A DNA stretch of 64,000 nt from Maribacter algarum (ex Lu et al. 2025) (nom. illeg.) (GTDB taxonomy: Bacteria; Bacteroidota; Bacteroidia; Flavobacteriales; Flavobacteriaceae): contig CANMAW010000002.1 of NCBI GenBank assembly GCA_947495915.1, positions 620,001-684,000 of the forward strand, read 5' to 3'. How positions within the stretch are numbered: position 1 is the stretch's first letter; each line of letters opens with the position of its first letter. This document shows, in pieces, positions 41,577 through 50,865 of this stretch. The translations under genes were made by a program, and so were the position numbers. The notes under the pieces were generated by a model. That model worked only from the letters and a program-made list of their open reading frames with translations. It ran no database searches and was not told the DNA's origin.

Positions 41577-44111
41577 TTAATTTCTTGATGGTACGGCTAT
41601 TTTATCTCCTAAAAATAAAGCGTTTAAAAACAGTCGGTTGGTACCATACCAGCTACCTCTAAAATTCGGATTGTCTGCAAAAAGAACCACACGACCACTA
41701 CCTACTTTACTAACTATAAGAGAGGCAGAAGGTTTCAAATATTCTTCCATATTTTTCTTTGTAATAAATCCATCTATATGCGGACTTTTCGCGTATTTTG
41801 CTACAGTAGCGTACTCATTGGAGCTTGGTGCTAACCATACCGTGTTATTTTTATAAACAGGAATACTTTGATCGCGATACCCAAATGCTAATGGATGTGT
41901 TGTATCTAAATCGACTTTTAAGATAATGCCACCAACACTTTCTTTTCCTATGTTTTCTCGTGCATCAACATATGGTTTTCTTTCTACAATTTTAGTGGTG
42001 TCTTTAGCTATGGAGTCTTGTACTTTTCTAGTAATGTTTTCTTTTACCAATTTTTTATCGATTGTCCATTTTGAAGCTGTTCCGATGGTAATTAAGGTGT
42101 TTCCTTTGCTTACCCAATCTTTTATTTTGGCTTCTTGTTTCTTTGAAAAAGAATACCTTCCAGAAACTAATACAAGCGTAGTATACTTATCCCAATTGGT
42201 AGTATTGAATCTTCGCATAGGTATTTTGCTAATTGGCATATGCATACGCGTGTCTAAAAGGTGCCAGATTTCACCAGCTTCGTATGATCGGGTGCCTTCA
42301 CCGATAAGCATAGCAGCCTTAACTTTTTTAATAGGCCGTACTGAACCGCTGCCTAAATCAATGCCTTTTAAACTATAGCCTGAATTCACAGCATACATGG
42401 GTACTTGATATTTCGATTGGGCTTTTTGTAGTAATTCAAACACCTCAGTAGAGTTCTTTTTTTGAAGTGATACCGGTAGCACTAAGGTTCCGTAATTAAA
42501 TGATTTAGAACCAGAGTCAATTTTTGCGGTAAAAGGCTTGAAAGCTGATGAAAGTACTAAACCATTTGTTTGAAGATAATTAAGAACTGCAGGCGCATTG
42601 TAATCATCCCAATCAATTAAATACCCATAGTCAGATTTTAGAACTTTTTCCACATTGAAAAGATGGTCTGTTTCCGCAATCTTGTCACCAAGGTTTAAAC
42701 TATTTACTGACTTTGCTTTCATATTATAGAAATTGGTCAATGACCAGGCAGAGGCGTCATAATAAACACTATCTCTATATTTTGAATAACTTTCAAACAT
42801 CGTTTGCACCATACGATATTGTGGTTGTTTTGTCGGAACAACAAATTTACTTCCAGACTGATAGACTTCTATTTCATGGCGTAATAACATATCAATAAAT
42901 GCTTTTGTACGGTTTTTGTCATGGACATCGCCAAAAGTGTATCCTTTAATTTTGCTTTTACCAGCATTAGTTATTGCACTTTTAAAGAAATCTTGTTGGT
43001 ACTTTCGCATATAGGCTTTATTGGCTACAGCAGTCTTAACCGTGGTAATACTAGAAGTGTATTGATTTCGAATTGTAAAAGGAAAGGTGATTTTGCCGAA
43101 GGCCGTCGTTTGTTCATGCCCCCTTGAACTGGCTTGCTCAAAAAGTAAGGCAAGCGCCCCTTGCAAATCAGGGTAGGAGGAGCCATAACCTGGGTAGGTG
43201 CCATCAAAAACTTCTTTGGTAAAGTAAAAAGAACCTATGCTATCTAGAGCTTTTGCGAATTCGTTACCGAACATGGTGTTTAAATCCTCATAATTCTCTT
43301 TTGGCATGATCGGGTTTAAAGAAGCATTTGTTTTCATTGGTTCAAAAAAATAACTGCTTTGACTACCCATTTCATGAAAATCAGTCACTACATTGGGGTA
43401 CCACTCATGATACCATTTCAGTTTTCCTTGACTTTCAGGATGCACAGCCAACAACCAATCTCTGTTTAAATCAAACCAATAATGATTCGTTCTTCCTCCT
43501 GGCCAATATTCATTATGTTCAGCATCTTGAGGATCAGCAACGTTCGGACTCCCTTGATACGAATTTGCATATTGTGTATGACGATCACGACCATCAGGAT
43601 TAATGGTAGGATCAATCATGATGATGGCATTATCAAGGTATTTTAATATCTCTGGATTGTTTGAAGCAGCAAAAGTATAGGCTGCTAATAATGCCGCTTC
43701 TGAACTTGAAGGTTCATTTCCGTGTACGTTATAAGCTAAATTGATAAAAATTGGTACTTCATCATAATTCGATACCGATGCATTAGGGTCTGTAAAGGCC
43801 AAATGTTGTTTCTTGAGTGCCTCAAGATTTTTCATATTATCTGTACTAGAAACGGTTAACATAAGAAGTTTTCTACCTTCGTGGGTTTTGCCGTATTGAT
43901 AAATTGAAACTCTGTTTGATGTTTCCGCAAGTTTATGAAAATAAGACACAATTAGATCGTGTCGTGTATGATGCTCGCCTATGGCATAACCTAAGTAAGA
44001 TTCTGGACTTGGAACGTTTTCGTTAAAAGGATGAAATTTCTTAAAAAAATAGTCTTGAGCTTGAACAGATGAACTAAAGCAAAGCACAATTAAGAGTAGT
44101 TTTTTTACCAT
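41577..44111 (-). CDS. Secreted M14 family zinc carboxypeptidase
   Basis: The 844-residue protein has a signal peptide (about 1-18, SSVQAQ) and an N-terminal M14 catalytic domain. Zinc ligands are His130 and Glu133 in NVHGNEPSSSE, with the third His in DFHEMGS (about 245), and the substrate-Arg region is NPDGRDR. The remaining about 450 residues form a long C-terminal extension including a glutamine-amidotransferase-like beta/alpha region. It should trim C-terminal residues of extracellular or periplasmic peptides. The amidohydrolase follows directly. Confidence 0.92.
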   Translation of the reverse strand: MVKKLLLIVLCFSSSVQAQDYFFKKFHPFNENVPSPESYLGYAIGEHHTRHDLIVSYFHKLAETSNRVSIYQYGKTHEGRKLLMLTVSSTDNMKNLEALKKQHLAFTDPNASVSNYDEVPIFINLAYNVHGNEPSSSEAALLAAYTFAASNNPEILKYLDNAIIMIDPTINPDGRDRHTQYANSYQGSPNVADPQDAEHNEYWPGGRTNHYWFDLNRDWLLAVHPESQGKLKWYHEWYPNVVTDFHEMGSQSSYFFEPMKTNASLNPIMPKENYEDLNTMFGNEFAKALDSIGSFYFTKEVFDGTYPGYGSSYPDLQGALALLFEQASSRGHEQTTAFGKITFPFTIRNQYTSSITTVKTAVANKAYMRKYQQDFFKSAITNAGKSKIKGYTFGDVHDKNRTKAFIDMLLRHEIEVYQSGSKFVVPTKQPQYRMVQTMFESYSKYRDSVYYDASAWSLTNFYNMKAKSVNSLNLGDKIAETDHLFNVEKVLKSDYGYLIDWDDYNAPAVLNYLQTNGLVLSSAFKPFTAKIDSGSKSFNYGTLVLPVSLQKKNSTEVFELLQKAQSKYQVPMYAVNSGYSLKGIDLGSGSVRPIKKVKAAMLIGEGTRSYEAGEIWHLLDTRMHMPISKIPMRRFNTTNWDKYTTLVLVSGRYSFSKKQEAKIKDWVSKGNTLITIGTASKWTIDKKLVKENITRKVQDSIAKDTTKIVERKPYVDARENIGKESVGGIILKVDLDTTHPLAFGYRDQSIPVYKNNTVWLAPSSNEYATVAKYAKSPHIDGFITKKNMEEYLKPSASLIVSKVGSGRVVLFADNPNFRGSWYGTNRLFLNALFLGDKIAVPSRN

Positions 44112-44177
44112 GGAAGTTTTGTTTAATTAGTCTTTTAAATATAGGTATAAAACCTCAAAAACAAAACGGATAATATA

Positions 44178-45392
44178 CTATGCCAGCGAAGGAAGTTGTT
44201 GATTTATTTCTCTAAATTTCACGATATAATGTGTGCCCTTTCTGGTAATATCTCGTGAGATTGATCCGCGAAGTTGACGCGCCAAATTATGAATGAGTTT
44301 CAGCCCTAAAGATTGGGTTGTTTTATGATTGATGGTTTCTGAATAACCAACACCTGTATCACCGATATTAAGTAAGTACTCATCGCCGATTCCTTTTCTC
44401 AGTTTTATAAAAATATGGCCTTGGTTGTCATCAACAATACCATATTTCAAAGCGTTGGTAACCGCCTCATTAATTAAAAGACCCAAAGGAATAGCTGTGT
44501 CAATATTTAAGCGAACATCGGGTATATCAATGTCTAAGGTAATATTACTACTTGTTCCTTTTATAGAGCGCACTAAATATTCCGCTAACTCTTGTACATA
44601 TGATTTATAGCCTATTTTTGAAATATCTTCTCGCATATAAAGCATTTCATGAACCATTGCCATTGAAATAACTCTATTTTGACTGCTTTTTAATAAACTT
44701 TTTGTTTGAGCATCAGGAGCATTACGAGCCTGTAAACTTAAAAGACTTGAAACCGTTTGTAAATTATTTTTCACTCTATGGTGTACTTCTTTAAGTAAGG
44801 TTTCTTTTTCGTTTATTTTATCTTCTAAAGCGCTTTTGGTTTTGTACAAGGTATGGTGAGCATGAAGGAGATTTTTTCCAAACACACCACCTAAAAGATA
44901 TACCGAAAACAATACACTTAATAGGGCAAAAAGATTTTTTGACTCTTCAGGTATAACATTGCGAGCAAAATTAAAGTCGGCAATGCTTTGCGAATAGATT
45001 AATACAACTATTAGCAAATTCAAGTTCAAATATAAAGTGCCGTATTTTTTAGTAGTTACATAACCTGCAATGACAATTATTGCTAGAACAAAAATGAACG
45101 GACTATTAATGCCACCACTATATAATGTGATGACACTGGCTCCGGCTAAAGTCATTATTGAAACAATATTGTAGGTGAGCGTAAGATTCTTATGATAATA
45201 ATATAAAATAGTATTCATTAAATTAAGAATACCAAAACCTAAAAAAACGAACGGAATAATCTCGGTAATATTCAAAAAGAACAGACAAATACAGCAGAAT
45301 AGTAAGGAGAAAAAAGACGTGAAATAATTGACTTTTAATATCAATTTAGCCTTGCTTCTCAATCGATCTTCGGAAACTGTATTATTTTGCAT
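44178..45392 (-). CDS. Membrane sensor histidine kinase of the HisKA_2 type
   Basis: The 404-residue protein has about six N-terminal membrane helices (22-175) with no extracellular sensor domain. A short coiled coil leads into the HisKA_2 motif KEVHHRVKNNLQTVSSLLSL (phospho-acceptor His at 204/205), and the ATPase domain includes NEAVTNALKYG and GDTGVGYSE. Such kinases often regulate general stress or light responses. No response regulator gene is adjacent. It follows M14 in direction but is separated by 66 bases. Confidence 0.9.
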   Translation of the reverse strand: MQNNTVSEDRLRSKAKLILKVNYFTSFFSLLFCCICLFFLNITEIIPFVFLGFGILNLMNTILYYYHKNLTLTYNIVSIMTLAGASVITLYSGGINSPFIFVLAIIVIAGYVTTKKYGTLYLNLNLLIVVLIYSQSIADFNFARNVIPEESKNLFALLSVLFSVYLLGGVFGKNLLHAHHTLYKTKSALEDKINEKETLLKEVHHRVKNNLQTVSSLLSLQARNAPDAQTKSLLKSSQNRVISMAMVHEMLYMREDISKIGYKSYVQELAEYLVRSIKGTSSNITLDIDIPDVRLNIDTAIPLGLLINEAVTNALKYGIVDDNQGHIFIKLRKGIGDEYLLNIGDTGVGYSETINHKTTQSLGLKLIHNLARQLRGSISRDITRKGTHYIVKFREINQQLPSLA

Positions 45393-45572
45393 TCTAGCGG
45401 TATAAGGACATTTGGTTTACGAAAATGGTTATTATTCTTTAATAAGTTTCTAAGAATAATATGGTAAAGCTAACTATGTTTTCTAAAACTGTCAAGCCAT
45501 ATCGAACTAAATGCAAATCATTCTTCTATTTTAAATATTGTTGATGCCATGAGATAGTAATGCAAATCAAAG

Positions 45573-45599
45573 AAAAAGCGACCTATAAGGTCGCTTTTT
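45573..45599 (-). terminator. Rho-independent terminator of secA
   Basis: AAAAAGCGACCT and AGGTCGCTTTTT form a perfect 12-base stem with a three-base loop and T runs, 21 bases past the secA stop on the minus strand. Confidence 0.92.
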
Positions 45600-45620
45600 C
45601 AATTATTTTAAAAGTGATTA

Positions 45621-48600
45621 TTAGTCTTCAGTCAAGACCCATTCTCCTTTTTTAATTAATGGTTCGGCTTGTTTATATTTAACTTCTTTGCTTTCACCTG
45701 ACATTACATTTTTAATGGTAACTCTATCATTACGACCAATTTTTCGCGTTTCACGAACAATTGTTTCGGTCACGGCAGGTCTTCCACCTTGATTTTGTGC
45801 TATAGCTCTACTTTGGGCAGCACGTTCATCACTATTCGGAATTTCCTCCTTAGTTGTTTTTAAATTCTCTTTTGGTCTATTTACCGTTCGGGCTTCTTGA
45901 ATTTGATTAGAATTATTGTTAGGTAACTCACCTTTATATAAAAATGATACTACTTCTTTATTCACTTTTTCAATCATGCTTTTAAACAATTCAAAAGCCT
46001 CAAATTTGTAAATTAGTAGTGGATCTTTTTGCTCATGTACTGCTAATTGAACAGACTGTTTCAATTCGTCCATTTTACGCAGATGAGTTTTCCATGAATC
46101 ATCGATGATGGCTAAGGTGATATTCTTTTCAAAATCAGTAACCAGCTGCGCACCATTACTTTCGTATGCTTCTTGTAAATTAGTGACAACGTTTAAAGTC
46201 TTTACACCATCAGTAAAAGGCACCACAATTCGCTCAAATTTATTTGCGTTGTCTTCATAAACATTCTTAATTACCGGAAAGGCAATTTCTGCATTCTTCT
46301 TTATCTTTTCTTGATAATGGTCATAAGATGCTTTGTAAAGAATATTTGAAATTTCTTGAACGCTTTGTTTTAAAAACTGATCTTCAGTTACTGGTGAAGT
46401 AATTGAAAAATACTTAATTAATTCGAATTCAAAATTCTTAAAATCGTTTTGCGCTTTGTTTTGCTCAGTGATCACTTCACAGGTATCATAAACCATATTG
46501 GCAATATCAACCTTCAAACGTTCTCCTTGCAAAGCATGACGGCGTCTTTTGTAAACCACCTCACGCTGTGCATTCATAACATCATCGTACTCTAACAATC
46601 GCTTACGAACTCCGAAATTGTTTTCTTCTACTTTTTTCTGAGCACGTTCAATAGATTTTGTCATCATCGAATGCTGAATTACCTCCCCATCTTCGAGACC
46701 CATTTTATCCATCATCTTCGCAACTCTATCAGAACCGAATAAACGCATTAAGTTGTCTTCAAGAGATACGTAAAACTGCGAGCTTCCAGGATCTCCCTGA
46801 CGTCCTGAACGACCTCTTAACTGACGGTCTACACGACGAGAATCATGACGTTCAGTACCAATAATTGCTAAACCACCGGCATCTTTTACTTCATTAGATA
46901 ATTTAATATCTGTACCACGCCCCGCCATGTTAGTTGCGATTGTTACAATACCTGCATTACCTGCTTCAGCAACAACATCAGCTTCTTTCTTATGTAGCTT
47001 CGCGTTTAACACATTATGTGGCACTTTACGAACACTTAACAACTTTGAAAGTAATTCAGAAATCTCAACAGACGTAGTACCAATAAGCACAGGCCTCCCT
47101 TGTTGCGATAATTTAGTTACTTCTTCGATTATTGCATTATACTTTTCTCGTTTCGTTTTATAGATTAAATCATTTCTATCATCACGGGCAATAGGTCTGT
47201 TTGTTGGAATTTCCATTACATCTAACTTGTAAATTTCCCAAAATTCACCAGCTTCTGTAATTGCAGTACCTGTCATACCCGCCAACTTACTATACATTCT
47301 AAAATAGTTCTGTAAGGTAACCGTAGCAAAGGTTTGAGTTAAAGCTTCAATCTTTACATTTTCTTTGGCTTCAATGGCTTGATGCAATCCGTCAGAATAA
47401 CGACGGCCATCCATAATACGACCGGTTTGCTCATCAACAATCATTACTTTATTATCCATTACCACATATTCTACGTCTTTTTCAAATAAAGTGTAGGCCT
47501 TAAGCAATTGGCTCATGGTGTGAATACGTTCACTTTTAATAGTAAAATCTTTAAAAAGCTCTTCTTTTAACTCAGCTTCTTCTTCAATTTCTAAGTTTTG
47601 ATTTTCAATTTTGGCAATTTCACTTCCAATATCAGGCATTACGAAGAAATCTCTGTTGTTTTCTCCAGAGATATAATCAACACCTTTATCAGTTAATTCA
47701 ATCTGATTGTTTTTCTCATCAATCACAAACAACAAATCTTCATCAACCTTCGGCATTTCACGGTTGTTATCTTGCATGTAGAAGTTTTCGGTCTTCTGTA
47801 GCAATTGTTTTACGCCTTCTTCACTTAAAAATTTGATTAATGCTTTATTCTTTGGAAGTCCTCTATGAACTCTTAACAATTGAAAACCTCCTTCTTTAGT
47901 ATCTCCTTCTTGAATAAGTTTTTTAGCTTCCGCCAAAACGCCAGTCAAATGTTGTCTTTGCTTTTGAACAATTTCACTAACCCTTGGTTTAAGTTCATTA
48001 AATTCATGACGATCACCTTCTGGCACCGGACCAGAAATAATTAAAGGCGTACGGGCGTCATCAACCAAAACAGAATCAACTTCATCTACAATGGCATAAT
48101 TATGAGGTCTTTGCACCAAGTCTTTGGGCGTATGCGCCATGTTATCTCTCAGATAATCAAAACCAAATTCGTTGTTGGTACCATAGGTTATATCTGCGTT
48201 ATAAGCTGCTCTACGGCCATCTGAATTTGGTCGGTGGTAATCAATACAATCAATAGTTAATCCGTGAAATTGAAAAATAGGTGCCATCCAAGCGCTATCA
48301 CGTTTGGCCAGATAATCATTTACAGTTACAAGATGTGCACCATTACCGGTTAATGCATTAAGGTAGAGTGGGAGTGTAGCAACGAGTGTTTTACCTTCTC
48401 CAGTTTGCATTTCAGCAATTTTACCTTGATGCAGACAAATACCACCTATGAGTTGAACATCATAGTGAATCATATCCCAGGTGATGGCTTTTCCAGCGGC
48501 GTCCCAAGAATTTTTCCATACTGCTGAATCTCCTTCGAGAGTAACATAATCTTTATCTCCTGAAAGCTCGCGATCATATTCTGATGCAGTAACTGATAAG

Positions 48601-48983
48601 GTCGTATTATTTGCAAATCGCTTCGCAGTTTCTTTAACAACGGCGAAGGCTTCAGGTAAAATTTCATTTAAAGTCGCCTCAGAAATCGTGTAGCCTTCTT
48701 CTTTGAGTTTGTCAATTTCGGCATAAATATCTTCGTTCTTGTCAATATCAGTAGAGGCTTTTACTTCTTCTTCAAGTGCACTTATTTGATCATCAATTGC
48801 TTGACGATCTTCTTTGATTTTTGCTTTAAAAGCTATAGTTTTTGCTCTTAATTCATCATGGCTTAATGCCTCAAGGGCACTTTCAAATGACTTAATTTTA
48901 GTAACTATGGGCTGTAGTTCTTTGACATCTTTTTGGGATTTATCTCCTACAAATGCCTTTAGTATTGAATTTATAAAACTCAT
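45621..48983 (-). CDS. secA: Preprotein translocase ATPase SecA
   Basis: SecA drives protein export through SecYEG. The 1,120-residue protein is about 220 residues longer than E. coli SecA because of an insertion in the region after the DEVDSVLVDDARTPLIISG motif, which is usual in Bacteroidota. Walker A is GEGKTLVATLP, and the second ATPase domain has TNMAGRGTDIKL and GRSGRQGDPG. The C-terminus ends WVLTED without the zinc-binding tail of the proteobacterial protein. It is transcribed alone and has its own terminator. Confidence 0.98.
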   Translation of the reverse strand: MSFINSILKAFVGDKSQKDVKELQPIVTKIKSFESALEALSHDELRAKTIAFKAKIKEDRQAIDDQISALEEEVKASTDIDKNEDIYAEIDKLKEEGYTISEATLNEILPEAFAVVKETAKRFANNTTLSVTASEYDRELSGDKDYVTLEGDSAVWKNSWDAAGKAITWDMIHYDVQLIGGICLHQGKIAEMQTGEGKTLVATLPLYLNALTGNGAHLVTVNDYLAKRDSAWMAPIFQFHGLTIDCIDYHRPNSDGRRAAYNADITYGTNNEFGFDYLRDNMAHTPKDLVQRPHNYAIVDEVDSVLVDDARTPLIISGPVPEGDRHEFNELKPRVSEIVQKQRQHLTGVLAEAKKLIQEGDTKEGGFQLLRVHRGLPKNKALIKFLSEEGVKQLLQKTENFYMQDNNREMPKVDEDLLFVIDEKNNQIELTDKGVDYISGENNRDFFVMPDIGSEIAKIENQNLEIEEEAELKEELFKDFTIKSERIHTMSQLLKAYTLFEKDVEYVVMDNKVMIVDEQTGRIMDGRRYSDGLHQAIEAKENVKIEALTQTFATVTLQNYFRMYSKLAGMTGTAITEAGEFWEIYKLDVMEIPTNRPIARDDRNDLIYKTKREKYNAIIEEVTKLSQQGRPVLIGTTSVEISELLSKLLSVRKVPHNVLNAKLHKKEADVVAEAGNAGIVTIATNMAGRGTDIKLSNEVKDAGGLAIIGTERHDSRRVDRQLRGRSGRQGDPGSSQFYVSLEDNLMRLFGSDRVAKMMDKMGLEDGEVIQHSMMTKSIERAQKKVEENNFGVRKRLLEYDDVMNAQREVVYKRRRHALQGERLKVDIANMVYDTCEVITEQNKAQNDFKNFEFELIKYFSITSPVTEDQFLKQSVQEISNILYKASYDHYQEKIKKNAEIAFPVIKNVYEDNANKFERIVVPFTDGVKTLNVVTNLQEAYESNGAQLVTDFEKNITLAIIDDSWKTHLRKMDELKQSVQLAVHEQKDPLLIYKFEAFELFKSMIEKVNKEVVSFLYKGELPNNNSNQIQEARTVNRPKENLKTTKEEIPNSDERAAQSRAIAQNQGGRPAVTETIVRETRKIGRNDRVTIKNVMSGESKEVKYKQAEPLIKKGEWVLTED

Positions 48984-49141
48984 CTTTATTTTTTATGTGA
49001 ATCGATCGGTCTAGTTACTTTATAGATTCGATGTATCTTTTTGTATAATATGATTAATTGACAAAAGGTATTCCAGTTTCTAATTTAATGGAAAATAGAT
49101 GCCTTATCTGACAAAATTACCGAAACGAAAGTAAAGTCCAT

Positions 49142-49172
49142 AAAAAAAAGCCTCTAAAGAGACTTTTTTATA
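49142..49172 (-). terminator. Terminator of the DUF2795 gene
   Basis: An A-rich stem containing GCCTCT pairs with AGAGAC plus a T run (one C-A mismatch), 24 bases past the stop codon on the minus strand. Confidence 0.75.
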
Positions 49173-49195
49173 TTTCCTGTTTGCGGGAAAATTAT

Positions 49196-49420
49196 CTAAT
49201 ACTCATCCTCATTCCAGAGGTAGTCTTCTTCCGTAGGGTAATCAGGCCAGATTTCTTCAATAGATTCGTATATCTCTCCTCCCTCTTCTTCCATAGATTG
49301 AAGGTTTTCAACAACCTCCAAAGGTGCTCCAGTACGAATTGAATAATCAATTAACTCGTCTTTTGTAGCCGGCCATGGCGCATCGCTTAAATAAGATGCT
49401 AGTTCTAATGTCCAATACAT
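49196..49420 (-). CDS. DUF2795 family small acidic protein
   Basis: This 74-residue protein matches DUF2795: MYWTLELASYL, then the PWPATKDELIDYSIRTGAP core and the NLQSMEEEGGEIYESIEEIW helix. The C-terminus is very acidic and aromatic. The family has no known function. It has its own classic promoter and terminator and so is monocistronic. Confidence 0.9.
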   Translation of the reverse strand: MYWTLELASYLSDAPWPATKDELIDYSIRTGAPLEVVENLQSMEEEGGEIYESIEEIWPDYPTEEDYLWNEDEY

Positions 49421-49447
49421 GGTAATAGTTTGATTTTAAATTTTTTG

Positions 49448-49477
49448 CAAAAATAATTTTTAAATCATAACAGCCAA
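49448..49477 (-). promoter_or_regulatory. Promoter of the DUF2795 gene
   Basis: The minus strand has TTG (49477-49475), a 19-base spacer and TATTTTTG (49455-49448), an ideal match to the Bacteroidota TTG-N19-TAnnTTTG promoter. The ATG follows 27 bases after the -7 box. Confidence 0.7.
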
Positions 49478-49545
49478 GTTTTTTAGCTTTTTTATTTATA
49501 TTATTTCAGCAATATTAATTTGATAACGAAGAAAAATCGGATTTA

Positions 49546-50121
49546 TTAGTCCTTTTTCTCAGGAATCCATTTTATTTCTTCCGCTTTAAGATCATGAGAC
49601 AATTTTCGTGCCAACACAAATAGGTAGTCGGAAAGCCTATTGATAAATTTCAAAACATTCGAATCTACTGTTTCAGAAGCGTTCAAATGCGAAATAAGTC
49701 GCTCAGATCTTCTACATATGGTACGAGCGATATGACAGTATGACACCGTAGTATGACCACCAGGAAGAATGAAATGGGTCATTGGCATGAGTTCTGACTC
49801 CATTGCATCCATTTCATTTTCTAATATTTTAATATCACTTTCATTTATTATGGGAATGTTTAACCGAGCTTTGCCGTTTTTTAATACTGCCTTTTCTGGG
49901 TCGGTAGCTAAGATGGCACCAACTGTAAATAATTTATCTTGAAGCGACGTCAGCACATTTTTTGAATGCGCATCAATTTCTTGATCACGAATTAGCCCTA
50001 GCCATGAATTTAATTCATCGATGGTACCATAACTTTCAATTCGAATATGATGTTTTTCTACTCGGGTTCCTCCAAATAACGCCGTAGTTGCGTTATCTCC
50101 GGTCTTAGTATATATCTTCAT
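49546..50121 (-). CDS. PduO-type cob(I)alamin adenosyltransferase
   Basis: The enzyme transfers the adenosyl group of ATP to cob(I)alamin, yielding coenzyme B12. The 191-residue protein has the ATP-binding N-terminus YTKTGDNATTALFGG (4-18), RIESYGTIDELNS and the C-terminal signature RTICRRSERL with FINRLSDYLFVLAR. It fits with the meaB gene at 21 kb, since both serve adenosylcobalamin-dependent methylmalonyl-CoA mutase. A 47-residue membrane protein gene lies 26 bases upstream on the same strand. Confidence 0.95.
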   Translation of the reverse strand: MKIYTKTGDNATTALFGGTRVEKHHIRIESYGTIDELNSWLGLIRDQEIDAHSKNVLTSLQDKLFTVGAILATDPEKAVLKNGKARLNIPIINESDIKILENEMDAMESELMPMTHFILPGGHTTVSYCHIARTICRRSERLISHLNASETVDSNVLKFINRLSDYLFVLARKLSHDLKAEEIKWIPEKKD

Positions 50122-50147
50122 TGAAATAGAGCTGAGGTGAAATTTTG

Positions 50148-50291
50148 TTATTCTTTCTTATCATTTCTTTTGTAGTCTTCCATAAATTTTTTCGATTTAC
50201 GGGCTTTAGACTTGCTTCGCGTAGTTAATGTGATGATAAGATAAAGCATAAATACACCACCTAAAACCAAATACATTGTATTATTACTCAT
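50148..50291 (-). CDS. 47-residue single-span membrane protein
   Basis: The ORF from ATG 50291 encodes an N-terminal hydrophobic helix (about 6-22) followed by a basic tail (TTRSKSKARKSKKFMEDYKR) ending KKE. It fills the gap between two same-strand genes (31 bases after the upstream stop, 26 bases before the next start), which supports a real gene. The tail suggests interaction with acidic partners or phospholipids at the inner membrane. Function unknown. Confidence 0.65.
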   Translation of the reverse strand: MSNNTMYLVLGGVFMLYLIITLTTRSKSKARKSKKFMEDYKRNDKKE

Positions 50292-50322
50292 AACTTAAAT
50301 GCTTAAGTCTAAAAATAAAGGA

Positions 50323-50817
50323 TTAAATCCGAATCTTAAAATGTTCTTTCACTTGTTCTTTCCGAAAGAAAAGTACTCCGCAATAAAAAAAATCAATCGA
50401 AACGTTGAATTGAAGATCTTCTACCAATGCATTCCAAGATTGTGTGGTGCTTTTGTCTTTATGAATGTCATGAATAAATACTAGGCTACCATTATGAACT
50501 TTATCTTTTAAATCAGTAGTATTTATGGTATTAGGAGTTTTAAAATAAATAAGATCATACGAATGCTTTTCTGACTTTTCTACTTTAAACTCTTTCATAA
50601 TACGCTTTTCAATGTGCTCATTTGGTTCGTGAAATTTTATGTTTTTAAGTTTGAAATAGTTAATGCTTTTTAGAAGTACGTTTTCGCTTTTTGCACCTTT
50701 ATACGTTGGTTTTCGATACAAACATGTAGTTAATAAGCGATACACAAAAGGGGAGTGCACTCCATATTGATTGGTTGCTGTAATCGTGTGTTTGATATAT
50801 GCTATAATGTGGTACAC
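50323..50817 (-). CDS. Methyltransferase-related protein lacking the SAM-binding core
   Basis: The 164-residue protein has the N-terminus typical of a Bacteroidota class I methyltransferase family (NQYGVHSPFVYRLLTTCLY) and its C-terminus (FIHDIHKDKSTTQSWNALVE, later FYCGVLFFRKEQVKEHFKIR). Full-length relatives are, to my knowledge, about 230-260 residues with a glycine-rich SAM loop in the middle. Here that part is replaced by a short charged stretch (about 55-85). The frame is intact, so this may be a decayed but still expressed or repurposed protein. It is unlikely to bind SAM. Confidence 0.7.
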   Translation of the reverse strand: MYHIIAYIKHTITATNQYGVHSPFVYRLLTTCLYRKPTYKGAKSENVLLKSINYFKLKNIKFHEPNEHIEKRIMKEFKVEKSEKHSYDLIYFKTPNTINTTDLKDKVHNGSLVFIHDIHKDKSTTQSWNALVEDLQFNVSIDFFYCGVLFFRKEQVKEHFKIRI

Positions 50818-50865
50818 TACAATATGTTATGCGTGGTAGAATGGTTGGTTTTTAACTATAGCATT

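Noticed and set aside
46658-47163. Plus-strand ORFs inside secA
   Set aside because: They are antisense to highly conserved secA coding sequence with no independent support.
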